Under the pieces are notes generated by a model. It saw only the letters and a program-made list of their open reading frames with translations. It did not search any database and was not told the DNA's origin. Shown one piece after another: positions 8,403 to 16,834 of a DNA stretch of 51,727 nt; the stretch's first letter is position 1, and each line of letters opens with the position of its first letter. Source of the DNA: Candidatus Omnitrophota bacterium (GTDB lineage: Bacteria > Omnitrophota > Gorgyraeia > Zapsychrales > Fredricksoniimonadaceae). The stretch is from NCBI GenBank assembly GCA_002753465.1, contig PEAF01000008.1, forward strand, positions 1-51,727, in the 5' to 3' direction. The position numbers and the translations under genes were made by a program.

Positions 8403-9437
8403 TCATTCCTGTGTGCTTATACGTAAACCCGGATGGTCCTGCTCCAGGACAGGTGCCGCCTGCGCCTTGCTCCACAGGCCGAGCCCTGCCCAAGGGGACA
8501 CCCGCCCGTCAACAAAGAAAATAACAGCTGAGCTACGCCATCGCCCGTCGTCACGGCGCTCAAAAGTGACAGATGCCGCCTGCATCCCTGACACAAGGCT
8601 CTTTAAAAGGTCATCCATACCAAGGGCAAGATCGATCGACGGAAAGCCACGCAAACGGTCTTGATACTTCATAACGGCCAAATGCATTAAACGCTCAGAA
8701 ACTTCATCCCTGCGGCGTACAAGCTCCTGAAGCTTTCTGTCCGTCTGATGGTCACGATGGCGTACATGAACGTAATAACCTGATCCCGCGGCAATGACCG
8801 CCAACGCTGCGGCCATAGCCCCGGCCAGGGCGATCGCCCGTTCACGGCGTTTACCGGCCGCCACTTCCTCCGGCGTCATTAAACACCGGGGGAATTTCAC
8901 CCGCCCTAATACCTGCATCGCGGGCAGGTATGTTTCAAAGAATACAGCGTTATCCTCCGGCAGTGCCTTTACCAGCAGCTCATTATTCGACAGGATGCGC
9001 CACGGCCTTGCCCCCTTATGCTCAGCCGCATTCTTCTGCGTACGGCGTATTTCATCCACGACCAGATCAACCTCGTTATGTGTGATCACGCGCGTCACCA
9101 GGACCTGTGTGCTGGAAATGACCGTTAATAAAAGGCGCCCGCCAAGATCATCCAGAACAACATATAAATGTTCGAAGTCCATCAGCCTGCGTTCCGTTAG
9201 AAATGTCCGCAGCGCCTGTGCATAAGGTACGAATGTCCTGATGCGTCCACGGCCGAAGATATTTTTGATCTCGCGCACGCGGGTAAATGATACAGCCCCT
9301 TCTTCTGCCGCCAGAAGAATGTACGCTTCCCGGTCAAGGGCCATATCCGATGCACGGAACTCATCCAGCGGCATCACCCCCTGGCCATCGGCATTCCAGA
9401 AATGAACCCTGTCATTTTCAAATAAATAGCGTCCCAT
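8403..9437 (-). CDS. PilO-like pilus biogenesis protein (IncI1 thin-pilus family)
   Basis: 344 residues from the ATG at 9437; a TTG 6 nt further upstream overlaps the preceding stop and is a less likely alternative. The N-terminal region has a soluble domain of about 185 residues, then a membrane helix (ALAGAMAAALAVIAAGSGYYV, about 200-220), a coiled coil (about 225-260) and a periplasmic part. This layout and the position directly after a PilN-type secretin fit PilO of plasmid R64, an inner-membrane component required for thin pilus assembly. No ATPase motif is present. The family call rests on topology, context and general resemblance. Confidence 0.7.
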   Translation of the reverse strand: MGRYLFENDRVHFWNADGQGVMPLDEFRASDMALDREAYILLAAEEGAVSFTRVREIKNIFGRGRIRTFVPYAQALRTFLTERRLMDFEHLYVVLDDLGGRLLLTVISSTQVLVTRVITHNEVDLVVDEIRRTQKNAAEHKGARPWRILSNNELLVKALPEDNAVFFETYLPAMQVLGRVKFPRCLMTPEEVAAGKRRERAIALAGAMAAALAVIAAGSGYYVHVRHRDHQTDRKLQELVRRRDEVSERLMHLAVMKYQDRLRGFPSIDLALGMDDLLKSLVSGMQAASVTFERRDDGRWRSSAVIFFVDGRVSPWAGLGLWSKAQAAPVLEQDHPGLRISTQE

Positions 9438-9439
9438 AG

Positions 9440-11011
9440 TCAACCCCGTGCCGGCGTCATAAAAATAACAAGTTCTGTGCGGCTATTGCGCCGCTCATCA
9501 TAAGAGAATACACGCCCTAAAACAGGGATCCTGGACAGGAACGGCACCCCCTGCCTTTGCGCCGCACCCTCGCGCGTTATAAGCCCGCCGATGGCAATAG
9601 TCTGGCCCGCCCTCACACGCACCTGCGTGCTGATCGTCTTAATAGACGTATCCGGCGCCTCAAGCTTATTGCCGCCGCCAAGCGTAATGGTACGGATGTT
9701 TTCAATGGTGCTGACGACCGGCGTCACGTTCAGGAAAACGTCATCGCCGGCGATGCTGCCGATGATCTGCAGCGTCACGCCGCCATGAACCTCATTCAGG
9801 GATGCTGATGTGATCGTCCCGCCGGACTGTGTGGTCTCCGTATTGGTGCTTTCCACATAAGCCCTCGTTTCACCGACTTGAATGCTGGCCACCGAGTTAT
9901 TGAGCATGGTCAATCTGGGCTGAGAGACCATATCCACACGGCCAAATGATCCCAGAGCTTTGATGACGGCCTTAACGCCGGAAGCACTGTCACCTGAGCC
10001 ATCTTTGTCCATGCGTGCTGTAAAGGTCATCATATTGCCGGCCGCCATATTCTCGGACGCAAAATTGGTCGTGAACCCCATGGCCTTCAAACTTCCGGCA
10101 GATCCTAACGCGCCCCAGTCAATGCCAAGCTTGTGCTCTTTGGAAAGCGTTACCTCAACGACTTTGACATCGACTTTTATCTGCTCGGTGGCACGCGCAT
10201 TCATTTCATCGACCAGGGTATTGATCTGATCCAATATCACCGGCGTATCTGTGACAACGAACAAACCCGCATTCCTGTTGAATGACATCACCCCGTCAGC
10301 GGAAATAAGCCCTTTGATATTCGCCTCGACGTCGTTCCAGTAAGACAATCCTTGAGACATATTCTCAACCTGAACCTTGGCTCCGACGCGCATGCGCCCC
10401 TCGCGCGCTGAAGCGCCTGAAGCTGTATTCACGGCCGAGGTATTGGAGCTTTCATTGCTCGTCGCCGTAGTGAATGCCTGCGCTACCGGCGGCAGGCTCA
10501 GCCTGAACGTCCGCGTATCTTTGGCCAGTATCATAAGCTCAGCGCCCAGCTTGAACCCGTAGCCCAAAGGATAAAGAAGGCTCCTTAATGCCTCTGTCGC
10601 AGGAACATCCTTAAGATCAAGCACAACATCCTGATCCTCAACGCCCGCGCCCATGACAACCCTTGACTGCAACGCTCCCGCAATATGCCCCACGGCCTCG
10701 CGTAATTTCAAATGACCGCTTAACGTTAAATGTACTTGCGCAGGGTCCTCCTTCTTAAGTGTTGCCGGCGTCGTGCCATGACGCACAGGGCTATCAACAG
10801 ACAACGCCGTTTTCCAAGCGCCGGGCTTGATGATGACCAGCTCATCATGCGAAGGATAATAAACGCCGCCTTCCACGCCCGCCGGCATGCGCACTTCCTG
10901 AACGACAGGCGCGGACCACTCCGGCGTATGGGCCTCCTGTGCCCACAACAATGAGCAAGAACTTAACATCAAACATATCCCCATTGCCAACACTCGCCTG
11001 AGCCAATGCAT
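9440..11011 (-). CDS. PilN-family outer-membrane secretin lipoprotein
   Basis: 523-residue secretin. A lipoprotein signal with lipobox LSSC ends near residue 19. N-domains in the middle include DVVLDLKDVPATEALRSLLYPLGYGF (STN-like) and the stretch AGLFVVTDTPVILDQINTLVDEMNARA. The C-terminal secretin core has QVRVRAGQTIAIGGLITRE and VPFLSRIPVLGRVFSYD, the standard beta-barrel signature. It would form the outer-membrane gate for a pilus or secreted substrate. It begins 22 nt after the traC-like gene with an AAGGGAGG site, so the F-type and thin-pilus blocks appear to be one transcription unit. Confidence 0.88.
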   Translation of the reverse strand: MHWLRRVLAMGICLMLSSCSLLWAQEAHTPEWSAPVVQEVRMPAGVEGGVYYPSHDELVIIKPGAWKTALSVDSPVRHGTTPATLKKEDPAQVHLTLSGHLKLREAVGHIAGALQSRVVMGAGVEDQDVVLDLKDVPATEALRSLLYPLGYGFKLGAELMILAKDTRTFRLSLPPVAQAFTTATSNESSNTSAVNTASGASAREGRMRVGAKVQVENMSQGLSYWNDVEANIKGLISADGVMSFNRNAGLFVVTDTPVILDQINTLVDEMNARATEQIKVDVKVVEVTLSKEHKLGIDWGALGSAGSLKAMGFTTNFASENMAAGNMMTFTARMDKDGSGDSASGVKAVIKALGSFGRVDMVSQPRLTMLNNSVASIQVGETRAYVESTNTETTQSGGTITSASLNEVHGGVTLQIIGSIAGDDVFLNVTPVVSTIENIRTITLGGGNKLEAPDTSIKTISTQVRVRAGQTIAIGGLITREGAAQRQGVPFLSRIPVLGRVFSYDERRNSRTELVIFMTPARG

Positions 11012-11033
11012 ACTGCCTCCCTTTGTAGAATCG

Positions 11034-13481
11034 TTATCTTACCCCGTACGGATAATGCTTGGCGGCATGCTTCAAGGCCGTCACCAGGTCATAATTTTCG
11101 TCACGGCGAATATCGTCCAAATAGGCATTGTCCTTAGCCTCACTGGTCGCGGCCCAATAAAGGAAAGGGTCCGGCGTAAGGCGCGCCACACCTGTCGAAG
11201 ACGGTGTCATGACCAGCGCTTCGGCGTACTGGCCTTTGACCGTATTCACAGAACGTAAAAGATCCGCCACTTCATCAGAAAAGCAAAGTTCCTTCTTCAA
11301 TTGTTCGATCACGCTAGGCTCCTGTTTTAAAAAGATCTTGTTAGCCGTATTAGCCATGATCGCGGCCCCGCTTTTTTGCTGCAGAAGGTCCGCGACTTCC
11401 TGCGTGATCGCCACGACAGAACAGCGGCATTTACGAAATGTCTTGAACGCATTGGCGATGAAATCCGCCGTATTGGCCATCTTAAGCAATTGCCAGGCCT
11501 CGTCGATCAAGAGGAATTTCCTTTCGGCCTTCATCTTTTCAGATGAGACAAACTGTGTCACACAGAACATGATGTTCAAAAGTACGACTAATTGAAGCTC
11601 CGGATACGCACTAAGATCGGCCAATTCAAAAACGGTAAAGCGCCGGTCGATCACGAATTGATTGGGACCGTCAAAGAACTTCCCGTAAGGTCCTTGCCGG
11701 GTAAATGGCATCAGCTTTAGCGCTAAACGACGGGCATCTCCTCCTTCAAGCGACTTCACAATATCTGTCAGCGTCACTTCACGACCTGAAATGGATCTGT
11801 AAGCCTCTGACAAAGCGATCTGCAAAGATCCTTTTTCCTCACGTGTGACCCGGTCACGCTCATCGCCGCCGGAAGCCATCAGCGCGAGCACTTCCAGCAA
11901 AAAAGCGGCATTCTCATCGGTTAAATCCGCGGCAAAAGGATTCATGGTTAAAGGCGCCTTCAGGTCAAAATGAACATACTGCCCTTCCAGCAAAGCACAT
12001 GTTTTACGGTACGAATGCCCCTTATCCAGCACAAAGAAATGTGCGCCAAGACGGTAATTCTGATAAATAAAATCATTCGTCAGAAATGACTTACCGGCCC
12101 CTGATGCACCGATGATCATTCCGTGCGGATTGGTAGATGAATCAAAAAGATCGATGCCCACCGGCATACTGCGGCGGTTGGCGTAAAGAACGGCCGGTGT
12201 CATCGTCCCGCGCAAAGCACCATAGAAGGGCGTCATATCGGCAAAATTATCCGACAAAAGCCTTCTTTCCCTGCGGATGATATGTTCATAACGCTGATCA
12301 AAATTGAGCGGCATGCAGGTTAAAAAAAGCGATGGCGCGATGATCTCTTCTTTCAGGCCATCCGCTCCCGTAGCATGAAGCCGTACCATGAGCACGTCAC
12401 ACGCGCGTTCAAGGGCCCCCTCATCCTGATCCATCAAGATCACATGCATACGCATCTGAATGATCGCCTTGCCGCTCTTGAATGTCTGTGTGATCAACGC
12501 ACTTAACTCTTCCTTTTTTTGAACAGCCTCTTCACTGGTGTCCCCCATGGACGACGTGCGTTGGATAAAAGCAAAGGCCTTCTGGAACTTGATGCGCTCC
12601 AGCGCCTGCTGCTGATCAGGGACCGTAAAATTCAGCACTGTCAGCATGCCCGGATGTATATCCATAAAATCAGTGCTGAACATGCCCGGGAACGTAGCCT
12701 GCGGCAATTCTTTAAGGCTTACAACGCGTGTATGAAAATCTTCAAATATAAATCCCTTTCCCCTTGCCTCTGGCGCATTAAAAAGTACCTGTTCGCGTAT
12801 AAGGTCACGTCTTAAATGCGCAGAATTAATCTGCCGGCTGCGGTCCGGATTGAACCAGCGATAAAGAAACTGCAATAAGCCGTGATCATCCACTGCCTTG
12901 AAGACAACACCCAGTGACACAAACTGATTTTCGATCAAAGCGCATGTTCTCAGAAAATGCGCCCTGATCTCGGACCAGGCCTTCTGGAAATGCGCATGCT
13001 TATCATCCTTACCCGTAAAATACGCCCGCATCATTTCCGCCATACTCTCAACACCCCATTCTGGAAAATATCTTAACGTCAGGAAAATGCGGATGCGCTT
13101 AAATGCACGGCCCTCATCCCTGATACAGCTCATATGCCCGATCTTTCCGTCGATAACAGCGTCAACCAAAGGGTCAATGCCGTGACGTGAAAGTTCCTTA
13201 TAGCGACCCAACACCGGCATCACATCAGGATCGCTCCATGCCATGATCTGCGCATGCATGCCCGGCGGTATACGGCTGACGAATCCGGCCACCCCATGAG
13301 AGACAGCCTCAAGACGCACCGCTTCCATGGCTTCGGTTTCAAGCGGTTCAAGCTCCCAGATCCTCCCGACACTGCCATCCACATGCAGAAAAAGTCCGTC
13401 CAGGTACTCCCCATACGGCAAATGGTCGACCAAGGAAAGTCCTTCATCGAATATCTTTTCAATATGTGAGATGGTGATCAT
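11034..13481 (-). CDS. TraC/VirB4-family type IV secretion ATPase
   Basis: Cytoplasmic ATPase that powers pilus assembly or substrate transfer in F-type systems. The ATG at 13481 (815 residues) is preceded by GGGAG and overlaps the traV-like stop by 4 nt; the longer reading to 13586 would run through that gene. The TraC N-terminal domain is followed by Walker A GASGAGKS (about 458-465), the family block DLFDSSTNPHGM just before it, Walker B FLLIDEAWQ (about 650), and TQEVADLL. F TraC has 876 residues, so the protein is near full length. Confidence 0.93.
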   Translation of the reverse strand: MITISHIEKIFDEGLSLVDHLPYGEYLDGLFLHVDGSVGRIWELEPLETEAMEAVRLEAVSHGVAGFVSRIPPGMHAQIMAWSDPDVMPVLGRYKELSRHGIDPLVDAVIDGKIGHMSCIRDEGRAFKRIRIFLTLRYFPEWGVESMAEMMRAYFTGKDDKHAHFQKAWSEIRAHFLRTCALIENQFVSLGVVFKAVDDHGLLQFLYRWFNPDRSRQINSAHLRRDLIREQVLFNAPEARGKGFIFEDFHTRVVSLKELPQATFPGMFSTDFMDIHPGMLTVLNFTVPDQQQALERIKFQKAFAFIQRTSSMGDTSEEAVQKKEELSALITQTFKSGKAIIQMRMHVILMDQDEGALERACDVLMVRLHATGADGLKEEIIAPSLFLTCMPLNFDQRYEHIIRRERRLLSDNFADMTPFYGALRGTMTPAVLYANRRSMPVGIDLFDSSTNPHGMIIGASGAGKSFLTNDFIYQNYRLGAHFFVLDKGHSYRKTCALLEGQYVHFDLKAPLTMNPFAADLTDENAAFLLEVLALMASGGDERDRVTREEKGSLQIALSEAYRSISGREVTLTDIVKSLEGGDARRLALKLMPFTRQGPYGKFFDGPNQFVIDRRFTVFELADLSAYPELQLVVLLNIMFCVTQFVSSEKMKAERKFLLIDEAWQLLKMANTADFIANAFKTFRKCRCSVVAITQEVADLLQQKSGAAIMANTANKIFLKQEPSVIEQLKKELCFSDEVADLLRSVNTVKGQYAEALVMTPSSTGVARLTPDPFLYWAATSEAKDNAYLDDIRRDENYDLVTALKHAAKHYPYGVR

Positions 13482-13879
13482 AAAACTCCCTGATGCGGTA
13501 CGCCCGGTAGAATAACCGGGGTATCTCCTTGCGCCGAATCGTCTTCGATATACCAATGCGACGGCGTCACCACCACAAAGGTCCAATGTCCGGCGACCAT
13601 GATATCTTTATCCTGCATAGCAACATGGGCCGGGATCCAGACCTTAACGACCCGCGGAGGTTCATACACAGGCATATACGGCTTTTCAATACCCGTATCA
13701 GGGCCCAACGTCCATACTCCTGATGAAGCCGTAAAGCCGGCCTCTTTCGCCCGGCGATAAACTTCGGCAAAAGTGCGTACCTTGTTTTCATCCGGCCCGG
13801 AGGCGCGCGTCCCTTTTGTTACCGCGCAGCCGCTAGTCGATAAAACCAGCAGGATCAACATTGTTTTTCTTAAGCCCAT
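13478..13879 (-). CDS. TraV-like type IV secretion lipoprotein
   Basis: Outer-membrane lipoprotein of 133 residues with lipobox STSGC. In F-type systems TraV forms the outer-membrane core complex with TraK and TraB. The segment PPRVVKVWIPAHVAMQDKDI followed by GHWTFVVV resembles the C-terminal part of TraV, which has the same PPRxxRxW pattern. The ATG at 13879 has a strong GGAAGGGG site and overlaps the end of the traB-like gene by 47 nt, a long overlap. Position between traB and traC matches F. Confidence 0.72.
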   Translation of the reverse strand: MGLRKTMLILLVLSTSGCAVTKGTRASGPDENKVRTFAEVYRRAKEAGFTASSGVWTLGPDTGIEKPYMPVYEPPRVVKVWIPAHVAMQDKDIMVAGHWTFVVVTPSHWYIEDDSAQGDTPVILPGVPHQGVL

Positions 13880-14990
13880 GGATCACCACCCCTTCCAACA
13901 CGACCAGATAAACCCTGGCGCCCGCATCAACCTTGATGGCAGGGACCACCTTGTCCAACTGATCCTGATAATATTTCGACATTTGCCCTGCGCTTTGAGC
14001 CAAGCCCTGAAAAGCAGCATTCTTCGTCCGGCTGCCGGTAACATTGCGCGCCATATGCCCTGCCTCGGTCGTTACTGTCGTGGTTTGAGAATCCGAAAGT
14101 GCCTGTGATGCCCCACCCATAAAGCCCGTCATAAATGACATGGCTAATTGTCCGCCGGTGTTACGCACCACAATACCCTTGATACCCAACTGGCCGGCGT
14201 TATCCGTCAGATAGCCGATATTGCCTTTATGCTCAAAGGCCTCCCCTTCCGGCAACACGCACGAGAGCGTCGAGATCTGAACGAGAGCGCGCTCACTGTT
14301 AAGATCCCCGACGGCTTTACCGATAGCGAATGCCCCGCTGAGGGGGATCCGTGTTTCATTAGGACCATAAAACGCTTCATCCAAGCGGATCAACACGGGC
14401 AATGGATTAGAGCTTTCCGCCGGGGCATAAACACCTGTCAGTAACGTGGCGCTGACAAAGCTTCCGGCCGGCAAATATACAGCCCCCTCATCCGCCATTT
14501 GGAGTGGATTAATATTGATCACATCTAATTGATATTTTCTTATATCGGTCTGGCCGTAAATGCCTGCATCCACCGCCGATGGCAAAGCTTCTTTCATACG
14601 CCTGTCCACATCCTCAAGGCGCAGGCTTAACTGAGCCTGCAGTTGCATCACCTGTGATAATTTATCTGCCACCTCATCAAATCTGAGCATCAACGCCTGA
14701 TTCTTATCCTGCAGGCTGAAATACTGCACTTCAAGACGCTTCACATAGGCTTTCTGATCGATATCATCACTTAAGAAATACCCCGGTTGTGCTTGCTCAG
14801 CCTTGACAGGTACAGCGGTTTGCTCGGGTGTACTTTTCATCCCTGTTGTTTCAGGCCGTCCGCCGCTGCCGAGCAAGATCAACATCGTGGCACCCATGCC
14901 GGTGACTGCAGCCAGCAGCCAGCGACTCCTGCCATTCATGGCAACATATCTGCTTTTAAGCTTCTGAAGTAACACGGGTATATCCTTCAC
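13833..14990 (-). CDS. TraB/VirB10-family type IV secretion protein
   Basis: 385 residues. A GTG start overlaps the traK-like stop (GTGA). The protein has a short cytoplasmic N-terminus, one membrane helix (about 24-41), a periplasmic linker with a coiled coil (about 75-115), and the conserved VirB10/TraB beta domain. That domain begins at VYLPAGSFVSATLLTGVYAP (about 168-187) and continues with PVLIRLDEAFYGPN, and ends with a glycine-rich MTGFMGGASQA stretch. TraB spans the envelope and senses energy state in conjugation systems. Family call secure. Confidence 0.88.
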   Translation of the reverse strand: MKDIPVLLQKLKSRYVAMNGRSRWLLAAVTGMGATMLILLGSGGRPETTGMKSTPEQTAVPVKAEQAQPGYFLSDDIDQKAYVKRLEVQYFSLQDKNQALMLRFDEVADKLSQVMQLQAQLSLRLEDVDRRMKEALPSAVDAGIYGQTDIRKYQLDVININPLQMADEGAVYLPAGSFVSATLLTGVYAPAESSNPLPVLIRLDEAFYGPNETRIPLSGAFAIGKAVGDLNSERALVQISTLSCVLPEGEAFEHKGNIGYLTDNAGQLGIKGIVVRNTGGQLAMSFMTGFMGGASQALSDSQTTTVTTEAGHMARNVTGSRTKNAAFQGLAQSAGQMSKYYQDQLDKVVPAIKVDAGARVYLVVLEGVVIHGLKKNNVDPAGFID

Positions 14991-15649
14991 CGGCGTACCG
15001 CCATATAAACCGTGGTTTCATCCGCCGGCGCCAGAAGATCCTTTTCTGCCGTCACCGCCAGTAAGCCCGGAAAGGTAATGCGCTCGACCGCAAACATGAG
15101 TGGCACAGTCTTTTTATTCCTGACAACAGCCACATACCCCCATAATGGAGGCGCCTCGTAGATCATCACGCTGCGCATCTGCCAGTTGTCGTTCTCAAAC
15201 AACACCTCATCCGACACCTTCTGCGTCGACCCGGCAGGTGTCCGGTGGCGAACAAGATCGCGGATCATCTCCATAACGGTATCCTTATGGTCTTGTCCCG
15301 ATGCAGGGCCGGCACAATCCGCGATAATGATCTTTTCATCAAGACCGCTGCTAAAAACATGACGGAGGCGGTGCGAAAGACCTCTTTTGTCGATCACGGT
15401 CAGATCCGCTGGAGCCGTCGTTAACGGTGTGACAAACAAATGCCCCGCCGTATGCTCGACTTTTACTGTCGAAGGATCCCCGGAGCGCACCAGATCAGCC
15501 ACGCCGTTTTCGACAACGATCTCGGTGAGTTTACCCACAGCCGATCTTATTTCCACGACAGCTTCGCCGCATACGCGTGTTGCAGCGAAACTTGAGGCAT
15601 CCGCGCCGATCAAAAAGAACAGCATCATAAACAGATTACCGATCTTCAT
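14987..15649 (-). CDS. TraK-like type IV secretion protein (VirB9/secretin-like)
   Basis: Exported protein of 220 residues with a signal peptide ending near SSFAATRV. The body is beta-rich, with a segment TVKVEHTAGHLFVTPLTTAPADLTVIDKRG of the type seen in TraK N-terminal domains. TraK with TraV and TraB forms the outer-membrane core in F-type systems. The gene has an AAGGGG site, overlaps the traE-like gene by 14 nt and the traB-like gene by 4 nt. Sequence conservation in this family is low, so position weighs heavily in the call. Confidence 0.72.
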   Translation of the reverse strand: MKIGNLFMMLFFLIGADASSFAATRVCGEAVVEIRSAVGKLTEIVVENGVADLVRSGDPSTVKVEHTAGHLFVTPLTTAPADLTVIDKRGLSHRLRHVFSSGLDEKIIIADCAGPASGQDHKDTVMEMIRDLVRHRTPAGSTQKVSDEVLFENDNWQMRSVMIYEAPPLWGYVAVVRNKKTVPLMFAVERITFPGLLAVTAEKDLLAPADETTVYMAVRR

Positions 15650-16256
15650 GATCGCCCCTTTTTTTCAGGACATCCTCAATGACCAAACCATAGGGATTCT
15701 GAACAGTGACCGTCGCTCGAGACAAACGAACTTCAAAAATAACTTCCTCACGCGATAATTCTTCCTTACCGGCATACACCGCCCTCACGCCTGCCAACGT
15801 TACTTCAAAGCCGCGCGCCACATCCCTGACCTTCCCGGATGCTTTTAAATAAAATGAAGATGATGCCTGTGACCGCGCGATCCTGGCCAGTTCCTGATCC
15901 ATGCCGGCGCGCACCCTGGCGAGCAACCCCGGTGACATGAATTTCGATGTGCGCTCATAAACACCGGCAACCGTCTCGGGCGTATAATTAACCCAATCCA
16001 TCAACCAGCTTTCAGCAAAACTGAGCGCTGATGATGGCGGCACCTGATCAGGATACGCCACGCCTGCGGCCGCCACCGCCGGGATGTAATAGATAGCCTT
16101 AGGACGTACAGCCACCAACACTAACCCGACGGCCAAAATACCGCATACACCCCCCAGCAAATAAACAGTCATGCCCAACGACATGCTTTGGCGCTCAGCC
16201 ATGCCGTAACGCTCAAAATACACTGAACTGCGCGACCCTAACGGATGATCAGCCAT
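15636..16256 (-). CDS. TraE-like type IV secretion protein (VirB8 fold)
   Basis: 206 residues from the ATG at 16256, which has a strong CCGAGGAGGG site. A membrane helix lies at about 28-47 (VYLLGGVCGILAVGLVLVAV), followed by a periplasmic domain containing AESWLMDWVNYTPETVAGVYE. This agrees with TraE of F, a bitopic inner-membrane component of the pilus assembly platform. It overlaps the traL-like gene by 8 nt and the traK-like gene by 14 nt. Confidence 0.78.
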   Translation of the reverse strand: MADHPLGSRSSVYFERYGMAERQSMSLGMTVYLLGGVCGILAVGLVLVAVRPKAIYYIPAVAAAGVAYPDQVPPSSALSFAESWLMDWVNYTPETVAGVYERTSKFMSPGLLARVRAGMDQELARIARSQASSSFYLKASGKVRDVARGFEVTLAGVRAVYAGKEELSREEVIFEVRLSRATVTVQNPYGLVIEDVLKKRGDHEDR

Positions 16257-16560
16257 AGTGCCCTCCTCGGGGCGAATAATATCCTCCCGGAACACTAGGT
16301 GGCAATAACCCGGGTAAAGGGATCCCGACCTGATACAGCGCATGCAGCACATATCCCTGCGGCTTGCCACGCTTGAAATAAACCAGCGCAGGCCAGGCCA
16401 AAAAGATCAGCACAAGCGGGATTGCAGGTGATATCAAAATCGCGGGCACACCGAAGGCCAACATGAGCACCGCAATATCCTCCCCTTCAAGCCCTAAGAT
16501 CAAAAGGGGCTTATCAATGGTTTTAGAACAGGCTTTCACGGCATCAGCGTCCGAATACAT
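16249..16560 (-). CDS. TraL-like type IV secretion protein (VirB3-like)
   Basis: 103 residues. The N-terminal polar part ends in DKPLLILGLEGEDIAVLML, and two closely spaced hydrophobic helices (about 25-60) are followed by RGKPQGYVLHALYQVG. This matches TraL, a small inner-membrane protein encoded directly after the pilin gene in F-type operons. It overlaps the pilin-like gene by 17 nt and has no clear ribosome site of its own, so it is likely translated by coupling. Confidence 0.78.
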   Translation of the reverse strand: MYSDADAVKACSKTIDKPLLILGLEGEDIAVLMLAFGVPAILISPAIPLVLIFLAWPALVYFKRGKPQGYVLHALYQVGIPLPGLLPPSVPGGYYSPRGGHYG

Positions 16561-16834
16561 TCAAGATCTGCGGCAGAAATACCAGCGTCAATAAGGCGAT
16601 CACACATCCCACGGCAGACCCATAATCCTTATGGATGATCTTCCATATCCCGACGAGTAACAGGATGAGGGCGATGATCTTCGCCACTGGCCCCGTCATG
16701 ACCGTAACGATGAATTTAGAAAGATCTTCAAACTGCTGCTTTGTTTCTGTTTCCATGCCGGTTTCCTGCGCGGATGCCAACGTGGTAAAAATACATGCCT
16801 GCATTAAACCACCCCACCTGATCCATGCTTTCAT
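16544..16834 (-). CDS. TraA/VirB2-like pilin
   Basis: 96-residue pilin candidate. It has a signal peptide cleaved near ASAQ, a short acidic mature N-terminus, and two hydrophobic helices (about 45-65 and 72-90) joined by a short basic loop (KIIHKDYG). This is the topology of VirB2/TraA pilins. It has an excellent GAGGAGG site, consistent with a protein made in quantity. It lies immediately before the traL-like gene, exactly as in F. Confidence 0.7.
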   Translation of the reverse strand: MKAWIRWGGLMQACIFTTLASAQETGMETETKQQFEDLSKFIVTVMTGPVAKIIALILLLVGIWKIIHKDYGSAVGCVIALLTLVFLPQILNVFGR